This document shows positions 9,833-17,773 of a stretch of 39,334 bases of DNA, one piece after another. Source of the stretch: Nocardioidaceae bacterium (GTDB lineage Bacteria; Actinomycetota; Actinomycetes; Propionibacteriales; Nocardioidaceae); the NCBI GenBank assembly GCA_030447805.1, contig JAUJOE010000001.1, positions 441,314-480,647 of the forward strand, in the 5' to 3' direction. Under the pieces are notes generated by a model that saw nothing but the letters and a program-made list of their open reading frames with translations, ran no database searches and was not told the DNA's origin. Numbering within the stretch: the stretch's first letter is position 1; each line of letters begins with the position of its first letter. The position numbers and the translations under genes are program-made.

Positions 9833-10242
9833 TGAGCACCTTCATCCAGCTGGACGACGTACGGCGCGAGCAGTTCGACTGGGGAGTGATCGGGTGGCGC
9901 CTGGTTCCCACGCACGGCGCCAACCACTTGGTGGTGATGGACGTCGAGCTCCAGCCCGGCGGCGGTCACGACTTCCACCGCCACCCGGGCCAAGAGGAAA
10001 TGATCATCGTCAAAGAAGGGGCTATCACCCAGTTCGTGGGGGAGGAGTCACGAAGCCTGACGGCCGGCGACTCTGCGTTCGTGCCCGAGGGCGTCGTGCA
10101 CGCCTCCTTCAACGACAGTGAGCAGACCGCCTACCTGCAGGTGGTCATCTCGCCCTCGCTGGGAGGTGAGACCGGCTACGGGCTGGAGGAGGTCGCCGAC
10201 CAGGAGCCCTGGGCGTCGCTGCGCGCGGGAGATCGCGGCTAA
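9832..10242 (+). CDS. Cupin-domain protein
   Basis: A 136-residue single cupin. Motif 1 reads GGHDFHRHPGQEEMIIVKEG, with His, His and Glu as likely metal ligands, and motif 2 holds GDSAFVPEGVVHASFN. AAGGAG at 9822-9827 precedes the ATG, which overlaps the UPF0261 stop (TGATG). Small cupins at the end of sugar operons are often isomerases or binding proteins for sugar acids; no substrate can be read here. The stop overlaps by a few bases the 3' end of the convergent dehydratase gene. Confidence 0.85.
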   Translation: MSTFIQLDDVRREQFDWGVIGWRLVPTHGANHLVVMDVELQPGGGHDFHRHPGQEEMIIVKEGAITQFVGEESRSLTAGDSAFVPEGVVHASFNDSEQTAYLQVVISPSLGGETGYGLEEVADQEPWASLRAGDRG

Positions 10243-11954
10243 TGCGACTCGCGGACGACACCGTCGCCGCTGGACCCGACCAGGAAGTCGAGGTCGGCGC
10301 CACGGTCTGCCTGCATCACGTGGTCGACATAGAGCCGCTCCCAGCCGCGCGCCGGTGCTGCCAGCGACGATCGCATAGCCGCCGAAGGCTGCCGCTTCGC
10401 CCAATCGACGCTCGGCACGTCGACGTCGATGCGCCGGGCAGGCACGTCCAGGACGATCGGGTCCCCGTCTCGGACGAGCGCCAGCGGGCCGCCGACCGCT
10501 GCCTCCGGAGCGGCGTGCAGAACCACGGTGCCGTAGGCGGTGCCGCTCATCCTGCCGTCGCTGACCCGCACCATGTCGCGCACCCCCTTAGTCAGCAGCC
10601 TGGCAGGCAGCGGCAGGTTGGCGACCTCGGGCATCCCGGGATAGCCGCGCGGGCCACAGCCGCGCAGCACGAGAACGCAGTCCTCGTCGACGTCCAGAGA
10701 TGGGTCGTCGAGTCGAGCCCTGAGGTCTTCGACGCTTTCGAAGACGACAGCCCTGCCACGGTGCCGCAACAAGTGCGCCGATGCGGCGGCGGGCTTCACC
10801 AGTGCCCCGTCGGGAGCCAGGTTGCCACGTAGCACAGCGATGCCCGAGTCCCGTTTCAACGGCTCTTCTCGTGGTCGGATGACGGAGGCGTCCCAGGTCG
10901 GGGCGCCGTTGACGTGCTCCGCCAGGGTCCGTCCGGTGACGGTCAAGGCCGTTGGGTCCAACAGATCCTCGACCTGCGCGAGCACGGCCAGCATCCCGCC
11001 GGCGCGGTGGAAGTCCTCCATGAGGAAGCGCCCCGCCGGGTGGAGGTCCACCAGCAGCGGGACGTCCCTCCCCGCCCGGTCGAAGTCGTCCAACGACAGG
11101 TCCACCCCGACTCGACCAGCGATGGCGAGCAGGTGTACGACCGCGTTGGTAGACCCGCCGATAGCGGTCAGGGCAACGATCGCGTTCAGAAACGACCCTC
11201 GAGTCAGCACCGTGCTGGGTCGCCGGTCGTCGTTGACCATGTCGACGACGAGCCGCCCGCTCTCCTGCGCCATGGCCAGCAGCCGGCTGTCGGGGGCCGG
11301 GGTCCCGGCGATTCCGGGAAGCGTCGTGCCCAGCGCTTCGGCCAAGCAGGCCATCGTGGACGCCGTCCCCATCGTGTTGCAGTGCCCGCGGCTACGGATC
11401 ATCGCCGACTCAGCGGCTAGGAAGTCGGCCCTGGCCAGAGTTCCGGCTCGCACCTCCTCCGACAGCCGCCAGACATCGGTGCCGCAGCCCAGCGGTGCGC
11501 CACGGAACGTGCCGGTGAGCATCGGCCCGCCGGGAACCACAACAGCCGGCAGGTCAACCGAGGCCGCTGCCATCAGCAGCGCGGGGATCGTCTTGTCGCA
11601 ACCGCCCAGGAGTACCACGGCGTCGATCGGGTTGGCGCGAAGCAGCTCCTCGGCCGCCATCGCCGCCATATTGCGCCAAAGCATCGCCGTCGGGCGCATC
11701 TGGTTCTCACCTAGTGAGACCATGGGAAGGTTCAAGGGAACGCCGCCGGCTTCCCAGACTCCCTGCTTCACACTCGTCGCAAGCTCGTCGAGGTGGCTGT
11801 TGCACGGGCTGAGGTCCGACGCGGTATTGGCGATGGCGATGTGTGGCCGTCCGTCGAAGGCGTTGTTCGGCAGCCCCCGACGCATCCAGGCACGGTGGAT
11901 GAATGCGTTGCGGTCATCACCGCCGTACCAGTGCTGGCTGCGATGCTGCGTCAC
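10239..11954 (-). CDS. Sugar-acid dehydratase, IlvD/Edd family
   Basis: A 571-residue iron-sulfur dehydratase. Cluster-ligand cysteines are visible in SPCNSHLDELA, GGCDKTIPALLMA and RGHCNTMGTASTMA. The last motif resembles pentonate dehydratases (D-xylonate, L-arabinonate type) more than dihydroxy-acid dehydratase IlvD. LTAIGGSTNAVVHL and RVSDGRMSGTAYGTVVLH are further family motifs. It would turn a pentonate-type acid into a 2-keto-3-deoxy acid. I prefer GTG at 11954, with GGGAGG about 10 bases upstream on this strand; an upstream start at 11999 would add 15 unconserved residues. It is divergent from the lactonase remnant/FAH genes, so the 11955-12059 gap probably holds both promoters. Substrate is inferred from family only. 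Confidence 0.87.
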   Translation of the reverse strand: MTQHRSQHWYGGDDRNAFIHRAWMRRGLPNNAFDGRPHIAIANTASDLSPCNSHLDELATSVKQGVWEAGGVPLNLPMVSLGENQMRPTAMLWRNMAAMAAEELLRANPIDAVVLLGGCDKTIPALLMAAASVDLPAVVVPGGPMLTGTFRGAPLGCGTDVWRLSEEVRAGTLARADFLAAESAMIRSRGHCNTMGTASTMACLAEALGTTLPGIAGTPAPDSRLLAMAQESGRLVVDMVNDDRRPSTVLTRGSFLNAIVALTAIGGSTNAVVHLLAIAGRVGVDLSLDDFDRAGRDVPLLVDLHPAGRFLMEDFHRAGGMLAVLAQVEDLLDPTALTVTGRTLAEHVNGAPTWDASVIRPREEPLKRDSGIAVLRGNLAPDGALVKPAAASAHLLRHRGRAVVFESVEDLRARLDDPSLDVDEDCVLVLRGCGPRGYPGMPEVANLPLPARLLTKGVRDMVRVSDGRMSGTAYGTVVLHAAPEAAVGGPLALVRDGDPIVLDVPARRIDVDVPSVDWAKRQPSAAMRSSLAAPARGWERLYVDHVMQADRGADLDFLVGSSGDGVVRESH

Positions 11955-12059
11955 AGTCCCTGCCTCCCGGATCGCGACCCGACCGTCCACTCTCTGCAAC
12001 CGACCTCACCGTACCCGCCGTGCGCTGGTGGTACGTCGTCGTCATTCCGGCGGCGGGCC

Positions 12060-12317
12060 ATGCTGACGTTTCCGGCCGAGGTGGCCAGCACCGCGTCGTA
12101 CGAGCTAGCTGTGGGACCGGTCTCGGACGCCGGCCGCGAGCGGCTGCTGTGGGTCGACATGGTCGCTGTATGGGGCGCCGGTCAGGTCCGCAACATTGCT
12201 GCTGCCGGCGAGCACGTAGCGACAGTCGAGGTGGCAGCCCCGCATACGTCCAGCGGCCCGACCGCCGCGTGGTCCGGCCGCTGCGCGCACATCACCCAGC
12301 AAGAGTGGGAGGTCTGA
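12060..12317 (+). pseudogene. Truncated SMP-30/gluconolactonase-like remnant
   Basis: An 85-codon frame. Its first 60 residues read like the N-terminal blade of SMP-30/gluconolactonase proteins: YELAVGPVSDAGRERLLWVDM compares with the family's ELGEGPxWDxxxxxLLWVDI, and GEHVATVEVAAP follows at the usual spacing. Full lactonases are about 290 residues, so more than two thirds is missing and the tail (after APH) matches nothing I know. It ends in the start codon of the FAH gene (TGATG), so it may still be translated and coupled. A lactonase is what a dehydrogenase/dehydratase route would need at this place. The match is short and should be treated as probable only. Confidence 0.5.
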
Positions 12318-13177
12318 TGCAGCTCCTTCGCCTCGGCCCACCCGGGCGCGAACGTCCGGCCGTCAAGGTCGGCGACGACGAGTACGTCGACCTCGTCGAT
12401 GACGTGGGCGACTTCGACGAAGCATTCTTCGGCCGCGGAGGTGTCGACCTGCTCCATGACGCCGTTGCCCAGCGAGTGCATGACGGCTTGACCTTCCCGT
12501 TGAAGGGCACGCGCATCGGCGCTCCGATCGGTCGGCCGCACCAGATCGTGGGCATCGGCCTGAACTACCGAGACCACGCCGTCGAGGCGGGCATGCCAAT
12601 CCCGGACGAGCCGATCGTGTTCAACAAGGCGCCGAACTCACTTGGCGGACCCGACGACGACGTCCACCTCCCGCCCGGCTCCAGCAAGACCGACTGGGAG
12701 GTGGAGCTGGGGATCGTCATCGGCGCAAGGTGCCGCTACCTCGAGGACGAGCAAGCGGCCAGCCGGGCCATCGCGGGGTACGTGGTCGTCAACGACGTCA
12801 GCGAGCGCAGCTTTCAGCTGGAGCGGGGCGGACAGTGGGTGAAGGGCAAGTCCGCGGAGACGTTCACCCCGTGCGGCCCCCTGCTGGTGACACCCGACGA
12901 AATCCCGGACGTTGCTGACCTGTCCCTGTGGCTGGACGTCAACGGCGTACGCCGCCAAACGGGTTCCACGGCGACGATGCTGTTCGGCCCCACGTTTCTC
13001 GTGCACTACCTCAGTCGTTTCATGGTGCTAGAGCCGGGCGACCTCATCAGCACTGGCACGCCGCCGGGAGTCGGGATGGGCCTCCACCCGCCGGTCTTCC
13101 TGCGCGCCGGCGACCTCGTCGAGCTGGGGATTCACGGCCTGGGGAGCCAGCGTCAGCGTGTCGTCGCAGCGCCATGA
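12317..13177 (+). CDS. Fumarylacetoacetate hydrolase family protein
   Basis: A 286-residue enzyme. The metal site is visible as WEVELGIVIG (Glu-x-Glu) and VVNDVSER (Asp). GIGLNYRDHAVEAG opens the catalytic domain, and GKSAETFTPCGP and STGTPPGVGMG are family motifs. Members cleave or decarboxylate 2,4-diketo acids, and in non-phosphorylated rhamnose, fucose and pentose routes they split 2,4-diketo-3-deoxy acids. The neighbouring dehydratase, zinc dehydrogenase and SDR fit that last role; this is inference. The start is ATG at 12317 after GGGAGG at 12308-12313. The stop overlaps the next start (ATGA). Confidence 0.9.
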   Translation: MQLLRLGPPGRERPAVKVGDDEYVDLVDDVGDFDEAFFGRGGVDLLHDAVAQRVHDGLTFPLKGTRIGAPIGRPHQIVGIGLNYRDHAVEAGMPIPDEPIVFNKAPNSLGGPDDDVHLPPGSSKTDWEVELGIVIGARCRYLEDEQAASRAIAGYVVVNDVSERSFQLERGGQWVKGKSAETFTPCGPLLVTPDEIPDVADLSLWLDVNGVRRQTGSTATMLFGPTFLVHYLSRFMVLEPGDLISTGTPPGVGMGLHPPVFLRAGDLVELGIHGLGSQRQRVVAAP

Positions 13178-14187
13178 GGGCCTTCGTAGTCAGCGCTCCC
13201 GGCCAGGCGGCGGTGCTGGATGTGGCGCCGCCGGTAGCGGAGGCAGACCAGGTCGTTGTCGACGTCGAACGGGTCGGCGTGTGCGGTACGGACGTGGAGT
13301 TCTTCACCGGCGAGATGGCCTACCTGCACGACGGTCACGCCAGGTATCCGCTCCGCCTCGGCCACGAGTGGTGCGGAACCGTCTCGTCCGTCGGGACTGG
13401 GGTGGAGGGCTCATGGCTCGGCCGCCGGGTCACCGGTGACACGATGCTCGGCTGTCGACGCTGCCAACGCTGCCGGGCTGGCCGCCAACACGTGTGCGAG
13501 CACCGCAAGGAAATAGGCATCCGCGGTGGTTGGGCGGGTGCGCTGGCAGAGCAGCTCGTCGTACCCCGGACCGCGCTGTACGCCCTGCCCGAGCAGATCG
13601 ACGTGGTCGCGGGAGCGTTGGTCGAGCCCGGCGGCAACGCGCTACGCACCGTGCAGGCGGCCAGTCTGTCGGCGGGGGACCGGGTCCTGATCTGGGGGCC
13701 AGGCTCCATCGGCCTCCTCGCGGCTGCGTTCGCCGCCGCTGACGGCGCTGAAGTTCACCTAGTGGGTACGGAGCCTGAGTCGTTGGCCTTCGCAAGGTCG
13801 CTGGGCTACCGGAACGTGTGGAGCGTCCGGGAGCTGCCGCAGCTGCCGTTCGCCGCGGCCATCGATGCGACGTACGGACCGGAGGTTCCACGCGCGGCGG
13901 TGGAGCTGGTCGAACCGGGAGGGCGGGTGGTGCTCATCGGCATCGCCGGCCAACCGAGCTACGTAGACACACGCAGGTTGGTGCTCAAGGACGTCACCGT
14001 CGTAGGAATCCTCAGCGCCTCACCAGGCCTGGCTGGTGCCATCGCACGCTACGCCTCGTCTGCGGTCGACCCGCGGCCGCTGGTGGCGGCGACGGTGGGG
14101 CTTGAGCAGGTGGGAGAGGTGCTTGCCGGCCGGCGGCCAGCAGGTGCGGGAGCTGGACCGAAGATCCACGTCGACCCGCGTCGATGA
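13174..14187 (+). CDS. Zinc-dependent alcohol dehydrogenase (MDR family, sorbitol/threonine dehydrogenase-like)
   Basis: A 337-residue NAD(P)-dependent dehydrogenase. Catalytic zinc residues lie in GVCGTDVEFF and LGHEWCGTV. The structural zinc set of four cysteines is GCRRCQRCRAGRQHVC at about residues 89-104. The nucleotide fold reads WGPGSIGLLAAAFA. It overlaps the FAH gene by ATGA and is followed by an SDR. In this setting it may oxidise the starting sugar or a keto-deoxy intermediate. The substrate is not determined. Confidence 0.88.
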   Translation: MRAFVVSAPGQAAVLDVAPPVAEADQVVVDVERVGVCGTDVEFFTGEMAYLHDGHARYPLRLGHEWCGTVSSVGTGVEGSWLGRRVTGDTMLGCRRCQRCRAGRQHVCEHRKEIGIRGGWAGALAEQLVVPRTALYALPEQIDVVAGALVEPGGNALRTVQAASLSAGDRVLIWGPGSIGLLAAAFAAADGAEVHLVGTEPESLAFARSLGYRNVWSVRELPQLPFAAAIDATYGPEVPRAAVELVEPGGRVVLIGIAGQPSYVDTRRLVLKDVTVVGILSASPGLAGAIARYASSAVDPRPLVAATVGLEQVGEVLAGRRPAGAGAGPKIHVDPRR

Positions 14188-14210
14188 CCGAACCGAACGA
14201 GGAGGCCGCG

Positions 14211-14954
14211 ATGAAGGACTTCGACGGGTTGTCGGCCCTGGTGACCGGAGGGGCCAGCGGGATCGGCGCGGCGACTGCTGCACTGCTCGCTGAGCGAGGT
14301 GCGCGGGTGGCGGTGGCAGACCTGTCCGTGAGCAGTGACCCGCAACATCTCAGCGTCGGCTGCGACGTGACCAGCCGCGCGTCGGTGGCGGCGGCCGTCG
14401 AGGCTGCGGTCGACGCCTTCGGCGGCCTGGACATCGTGATCAACAACGCCGGCATCGGCGCCGTGGGCGAGGTGACGGCGAACGACGACCAGGAGTGGCG
14501 CCAGCTGCTCGACGTAAACGTCGTCGGCATGGCCAGGGTGGCCGCCGCCGCCATGGCCGCTTTGCGCCGGTCCGAGCACGCGGCGATGGTCTTGACCTCC
14601 TCGGTGGTGGCGACGCTCGGCGTGCCAGGGCGTGCCGCTTACGCCGCTAGTAAGGGCGCGGTCCAGGCGCTGACCCTCGCCATGGCGGCTGACCACGTGC
14701 GCGAAGGTATCCGGGTCAACTGTGTCGCTCCGGGAACCACGGACACCCCCTGGGTGGGGCGGTTGCTCGCAGCTGCGGACGATCCCGATGCGGCCTCGGC
14801 CGCGCTCCGCGCCAGGCAGCCGCTCGGCCGGTTGGTTCACGCCGACGAGGTCGCGCACAGCATCGCCTACCTCGCCAGCCCGTTGTCGGGCTCCACCACC
14901 GGGACCGTCCTGACCGTCGACGGTGGCATGGCCAACTTGCGGCTGCCAACCTGA
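14211..14954 (+). CDS. Short-chain dehydrogenase/reductase
   Basis: A 247-residue classical SDR. The cofactor loop is TGGASGIG, NNAG follows at the usual distance, the catalytic Ser lies in VLTSSVVA and the Tyr-Lys pair in YAASKGAV. The C-terminal region has the common GRLVHADEVAHSIAYLASP and TVDGGM motifs. ATG at 14211 follows GAGGAGG at 14200-14206 and is preferred; ATG at 14184, overlapping the previous stop, would add nine residues. It is the last gene of this cluster. A role such as oxidising a 2-keto-3-deoxy acid at C4 before the FAH step is plausible but inferred. Confidence 0.88.
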   Translation: MKDFDGLSALVTGGASGIGAATAALLAERGARVAVADLSVSSDPQHLSVGCDVTSRASVAAAVEAAVDAFGGLDIVINNAGIGAVGEVTANDDQEWRQLLDVNVVGMARVAAAAMAALRRSEHAAMVLTSSVVATLGVPGRAAYAASKGAVQALTLAMAADHVREGIRVNCVAPGTTDTPWVGRLLAAADDPDAASAALRARQPLGRLVHADEVAHSIAYLASPLSGSTTGTVLTVDGGMANLRLPT

Positions 14955-15012
14955 GAACGCATAGCGAGGCCACCGATATCCTCGGCCGCCCGTTAAACCC
15001 GATTTCGCGACA

Positions 15013-15039
15013 AGTTCTTCGATCCCACGGGCAAGAACT
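15013..15039. other. Short inverted repeat in the gap before uppP
   Basis: AGTTCTT (15013-15019) and AAGAACT (15033-15039) form a 7-base inverted repeat around a 13-base centre, in the 145-base gap between the SDR and uppP. No T run follows it, and no clear promoter motif is visible. It could be an operator or a weak hairpin. Nothing else is recognisable in this gap. Confidence 0.3.
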
Positions 15040-15099
15040 CAGACGTTGCGGCAGGTTGTCGAGGCCTTCGCTGAGGCTGGTCTAGCAGAGACTGACGCG

Positions 15100-15927
15100 G
15101 TGAACTTCTTCGAGGCGGTCCTGCTCGGCATCGTCGAGGGCGTGACCGAGTTCCTCCCGGTGTCGAGCACCGGTCACCTCACGATCACCGAGAAGTTGCT
15201 GGGGATGCAGATCGATGACCCCACGGTGACCGCCTTCACCGCCGTGATCCAGGTGGGCGCAATCGCTGCGGTGCTTGTCTACTTCCGCCAGGACATCGGG
15301 AGGATTGCCAGCGCCTGGGCGCGCGGCTTGGTCAAGCCGGAGGTGCGCGGCTCGTTCGACCACCGGATGGGCTGGTACGTCATCCTCGGCTCGGTCCCCG
15401 TGGTCATCGCCGCGCTGCTCGGTAAGGACCTCGTCACGGGAGCGTTTCGCAACCTGTGGTGGGTCGCGGGGGCGCTGATCGGCTGGAGCGTCGTCATGGT
15501 GGCGGCGGAGCGCATCGGTCGACAGCAGCGACACGAGAGCGACATCACGGCGCGAGACTCGGTGTTCATCGGCGTGGTGCAGTGCATCTCGCTGATCCCT
15601 GGCGTCTCTCGATCGGGCGCCACGATCTCAGCCGGGTTGTTGGCGGGTCTTGACCGGGTTGCCGCGACGCGGATGGCGTTCTTCTTGTCGATTCCCGCGT
15701 TGACCGCTGCTGGGCTCTATGAGCTGCCCCAGGCGCTCGATGGCGGCATCCCGGTGGCCGCTACGGCGGTGGCAACGGTGGTGAGCTTTCTGGTGGCGTA
15801 CGCCTCGGTGGCGTGGTTGCTGAAGTTCGTCGCTCACCACCCGATCACCTGGTTCGTCGGCTATCGGGTGGCGCTCGGCGTCGTACTCATCGTCTTGTTG
15901 TCGACCGGCACGATCTCCGCCACCTAA
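15100..15927 (+). CDS. uppP: Undecaprenyl-diphosphatase UppP (BacA family)
   Basis: A 275-residue polytopic membrane enzyme that dephosphorylates undecaprenyl diphosphate for recycling of the cell-wall lipid carrier. The two family motifs are present: EGVTEFLPVSSTGHL near residues 12-26 and PGVSRSGATISAG near 167-179. Several hydrophobic segments follow. GTG at 15100 gives the usual family start (VNFFEAVLLGIVEG); a TTG at 15046 would add 18 unconserved residues. The gene is alone between the catabolic island and a convergent ion-channel gene. Confidence 0.93.
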   Translation: MNFFEAVLLGIVEGVTEFLPVSSTGHLTITEKLLGMQIDDPTVTAFTAVIQVGAIAAVLVYFRQDIGRIASAWARGLVKPEVRGSFDHRMGWYVILGSVPVVIAALLGKDLVTGAFRNLWWVAGALIGWSVVMVAAERIGRQQRHESDITARDSVFIGVVQCISLIPGVSRSGATISAGLLAGLDRVAATRMAFFLSIPALTAAGLYELPQALDGGIPVAATAVATVVSFLVAYASVAWLLKFVAHHPITWFVGYRVALGVVLIVLLSTGTISAT

Positions 15928-15946
15928 CGCGACGCCCCATCCCTTC

Positions 15947-16000
15947 CGACTTGTCAGGCTGCAGAGGACAGCTCCAGGCGTGGCTCAGCCTGACAAGTCG
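15947..16000. repeat. Dispersed intergenic inverted-repeat element, copy A (perfect)
   Basis: CGACTTGTCAGGCTG (15947-15961) and its exact reverse complement CAGCCTGACAAGTCG (15986-16000) flank 24 bases. It lies between the convergent uppP and channel genes. This is the most perfect of four copies in the window. As RNA it could form a 15-bp stem and might end transcription from either side. No T run follows it, and other copies lie in places where a terminator makes no sense. Confidence 0.8.
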
Positions 16001-16037
16001 CGGGAGGCAAGGGGAGCTGGCTGCTGGCTGCTGCCGG

Positions 16038-16739
16038 CTAGCTGGCTGGTTCGGCCTGCTCTCGCTCTTGGCGCCCTTCGAAGAGAAAGGCACCGAAGCT
16101 GCCCGCCAGCGTGGCGATGAGGACCAGACCGACGGCGAACCCGGTGATCATGACCAGCTGCCCCAGTCGCGTCACCGGCACCGGATCAGCCTGCATGCCG
16201 ATGACGACGCTGGCTGACCAGATCAACGAGTCGACGAAGGTGGGCAAGGTGCCGTCGCTGCCGCCTTCGAACACGTAGGCCAGTTCGGCCAGCGCGACCA
16301 CAGCGATGACCGAAAGGCCGGCAAGGTAGCCGAGCCTGGATCGAAACAGCCGACGGGCGGTCCCGACGCTTCGGTACGACGTGGTGAGCACCCGGGCCGC
16401 CGGAAAGGCGCGGCCGAGCCTGACCAGCCGCAGAAAGCTGAACAACCGGAGCGTGGGCAGGATGAGGGCGAGCGCCTGCAGCCAGTGTCGTCGCAGGAAA
16501 CGGCCCTTGACGGGCGCCAGCACCAGCTTGGCGGCGAAGTCAACAACGAAGATCGCCCAGATCGCCCAGCCGGCGACGTCCAGCGCCCGGCCGACCGGCG
16601 CACGCACCGAAACGGCGAGCTGGAAGCCGACGAGCAGCGCGAACAGCACTCCGAGCCACGCCATGACCGGGTCGGTGCGCTCCACCCACCGAGCGACAGC
16701 GTCCTCGAACTCATCCTCGCGGCTGGCCTGGTCGGTCAC
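16038..16739 (-). CDS. Voltage-gated ion channel superfamily protein with an atypical pore
   Basis: A 233-residue membrane protein with the layout of six-helix channels. S1 is at about residues 25-45, S2 near 55-75, and an S4-like segment FLRLVRLGRAFPAARVL carries Arg at regular spacing. S5, a pore loop and S6 follow. Where a TVGYGD filter is expected, between SLIWSASVV and PVTRLGQLV, the sequence reads IGMQADP, with no Gly-Tyr-Gly. It is therefore not a standard potassium channel. It could be a non-selective channel or a sensor. GTG at 16739 starts 3 bases after the CorA stop, so the two are probably co-transcribed. Confidence 0.8.
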   Translation of the reverse strand: MTDQASREDEFEDAVARWVERTDPVMAWLGVLFALLVGFQLAVSVRAPVGRALDVAGWAIWAIFVVDFAAKLVLAPVKGRFLRRHWLQALALILPTLRLFSFLRLVRLGRAFPAARVLTTSYRSVGTARRLFRSRLGYLAGLSVIAVVALAELAYVFEGGSDGTLPTFVDSLIWSASVVIGMQADPVPVTRLGQLVMITGFAVGLVLIATLAGSFGAFLFEGRQEREQAEPAS

Positions 16740-16742
16740 GGG

Positions 16743-17732
16743 TCAGAGCCAGCCGGAGCGTTTGAACAAGCGGTAGAGGGTGAGGCAGGCCACGGCCATC
16801 ACCGTCAGGATCAGCGGGTAGCCGTAGGTCCACTGCAGCTCGGGCATGTGCTCGAAGTTCATGCCGTAGATGCCGGCCACCATGGTGGGTACGGCGACGA
16901 TCGCCACCCACGCGGAGATCTTGCGCATGTCGCCGTTCTGCTGCACGGAGATGCGCGCCATCAGCGCGTCATGAGCGCTCGACAGCAAGTGATCCATGAT
17001 CTCGATCTGCTCGCTCACCCGGATGGTGTGGTCGGAGACGTCCCGAAAGAACGCCTCCGCAGCCCTGGGTACGCCGGCCACCTGTCCGTTGGCGAAGCGC
17101 AGCAGCGGCTCACGCAGCGGGGCCGCTGCGCGACGGAACTCGGCGACCTCCCGCTTGAGGCGGTAGATCCGGTCAGCGTCGTTGCTGCGCTTGTCGGAGA
17201 ACACCGACTGCTCGATGCTCTCGACGTCATCTTCGAGCTCCCGAGCGACGGCCTCATACGCGTCGACCACCCGGTCGCAGACGGAGTACAGCACCGCGAA
17301 CGGGCCATGGCCGAGCACCTCGGTTTGCTCTTCGAGATCGCGGCGGGTGACGCTGAGGTCGGCTCCGGCACCGATGCGCACGGTCACCACGTAGTTCTTG
17401 CCGACGAAGACCGAGATCTGTCCCGTCTCGACTGCGTCGTGCGCGTCGACGTACCACAGCGTCTTGAGCACCATGAACAACATGGTGTCGTAGCGTTCGA
17501 GCTTCGGCCGCTGGTGCGCTCGGGTGGCGTCCTCGACCGCCAGCGGGTGCAGGGCGAAGGCAGCGGCTACCTGGCTCATCTCCTGCGGACTCGGGTCGTG
17601 CAGTCCGACCCAGACGAAGTCGTTTGCTTTTCCGGCCTCCGCCAGCGTGGTCGCCATACCTGCGTCACCGGCCGGCAACGCCACTCGTTTCCCGTCGCGG
17701 TAGACGGCGCAGTCGACGATCACGTCTGCCAT
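16743..17732 (-). CDS. corA: CorA family magnesium/cobalt transporter
   Basis: A 329-residue protein with a long cytoplasmic N-terminal domain and two C-terminal membrane helices. The diagnostic YGMN lies in AGIYGMNFEHMPEL at the end of the first helix. The second helix is followed by the basic tail LFKRSGWL. It forms a pentameric divalent-cation channel. ATG at 17732 is chosen because the conserved domain starts at once (ADVIVDCAVYRDG); longer frames upstream overlap the divergent gene. It reads into the channel gene 3 bases downstream. It is divergent from the phosphomutase-family gene. Confidence 0.93.
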   Translation of the reverse strand: MADVIVDCAVYRDGKRVALPAGDAGMATTLAEAGKANDFVWVGLHDPSPQEMSQVAAAFALHPLAVEDATRAHQRPKLERYDTMLFMVLKTLWYVDAHDAVETGQISVFVGKNYVVTVRIGAGADLSVTRRDLEEQTEVLGHGPFAVLYSVCDRVVDAYEAVARELEDDVESIEQSVFSDKRSNDADRIYRLKREVAEFRRAAAPLREPLLRFANGQVAGVPRAAEAFFRDVSDHTIRVSEQIEIMDHLLSSAHDALMARISVQQNGDMRKISAWVAIVAVPTMVAGIYGMNFEHMPELQWTYGYPLILTVMAVACLTLYRLFKRSGWL

Positions 17733-17735
17733 TGT

Positions 17736-17750
17736 CGCCCGGATCGGGCG
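17736..17750. promoter_or_regulatory. Palindrome in the corA / phosphomutase divergent promoter region
   Basis: CGCCCG (17736-17741) and CGGGCG (17745-17750) form a perfect inverted repeat around GAT in the 41-base gap between two divergent start codons. TAAGGT at 17762-17767 resembles a -10 box, 6 bases before the GTG of the rightward gene. An operator for the shared region is possible. It could also be chance in G+C-rich DNA. Confidence 0.35.
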
Positions 17751-17773
17751 CGCGCGTGTCTTAAGGTGATCGC

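Noticed and set aside
15947-16000. Reading the inverted repeat simply as a Rho-independent terminator
   Set aside because: No T run follows, the loop is long (24 bases), and a sister copy lies between divergent genes where no terminator is needed.
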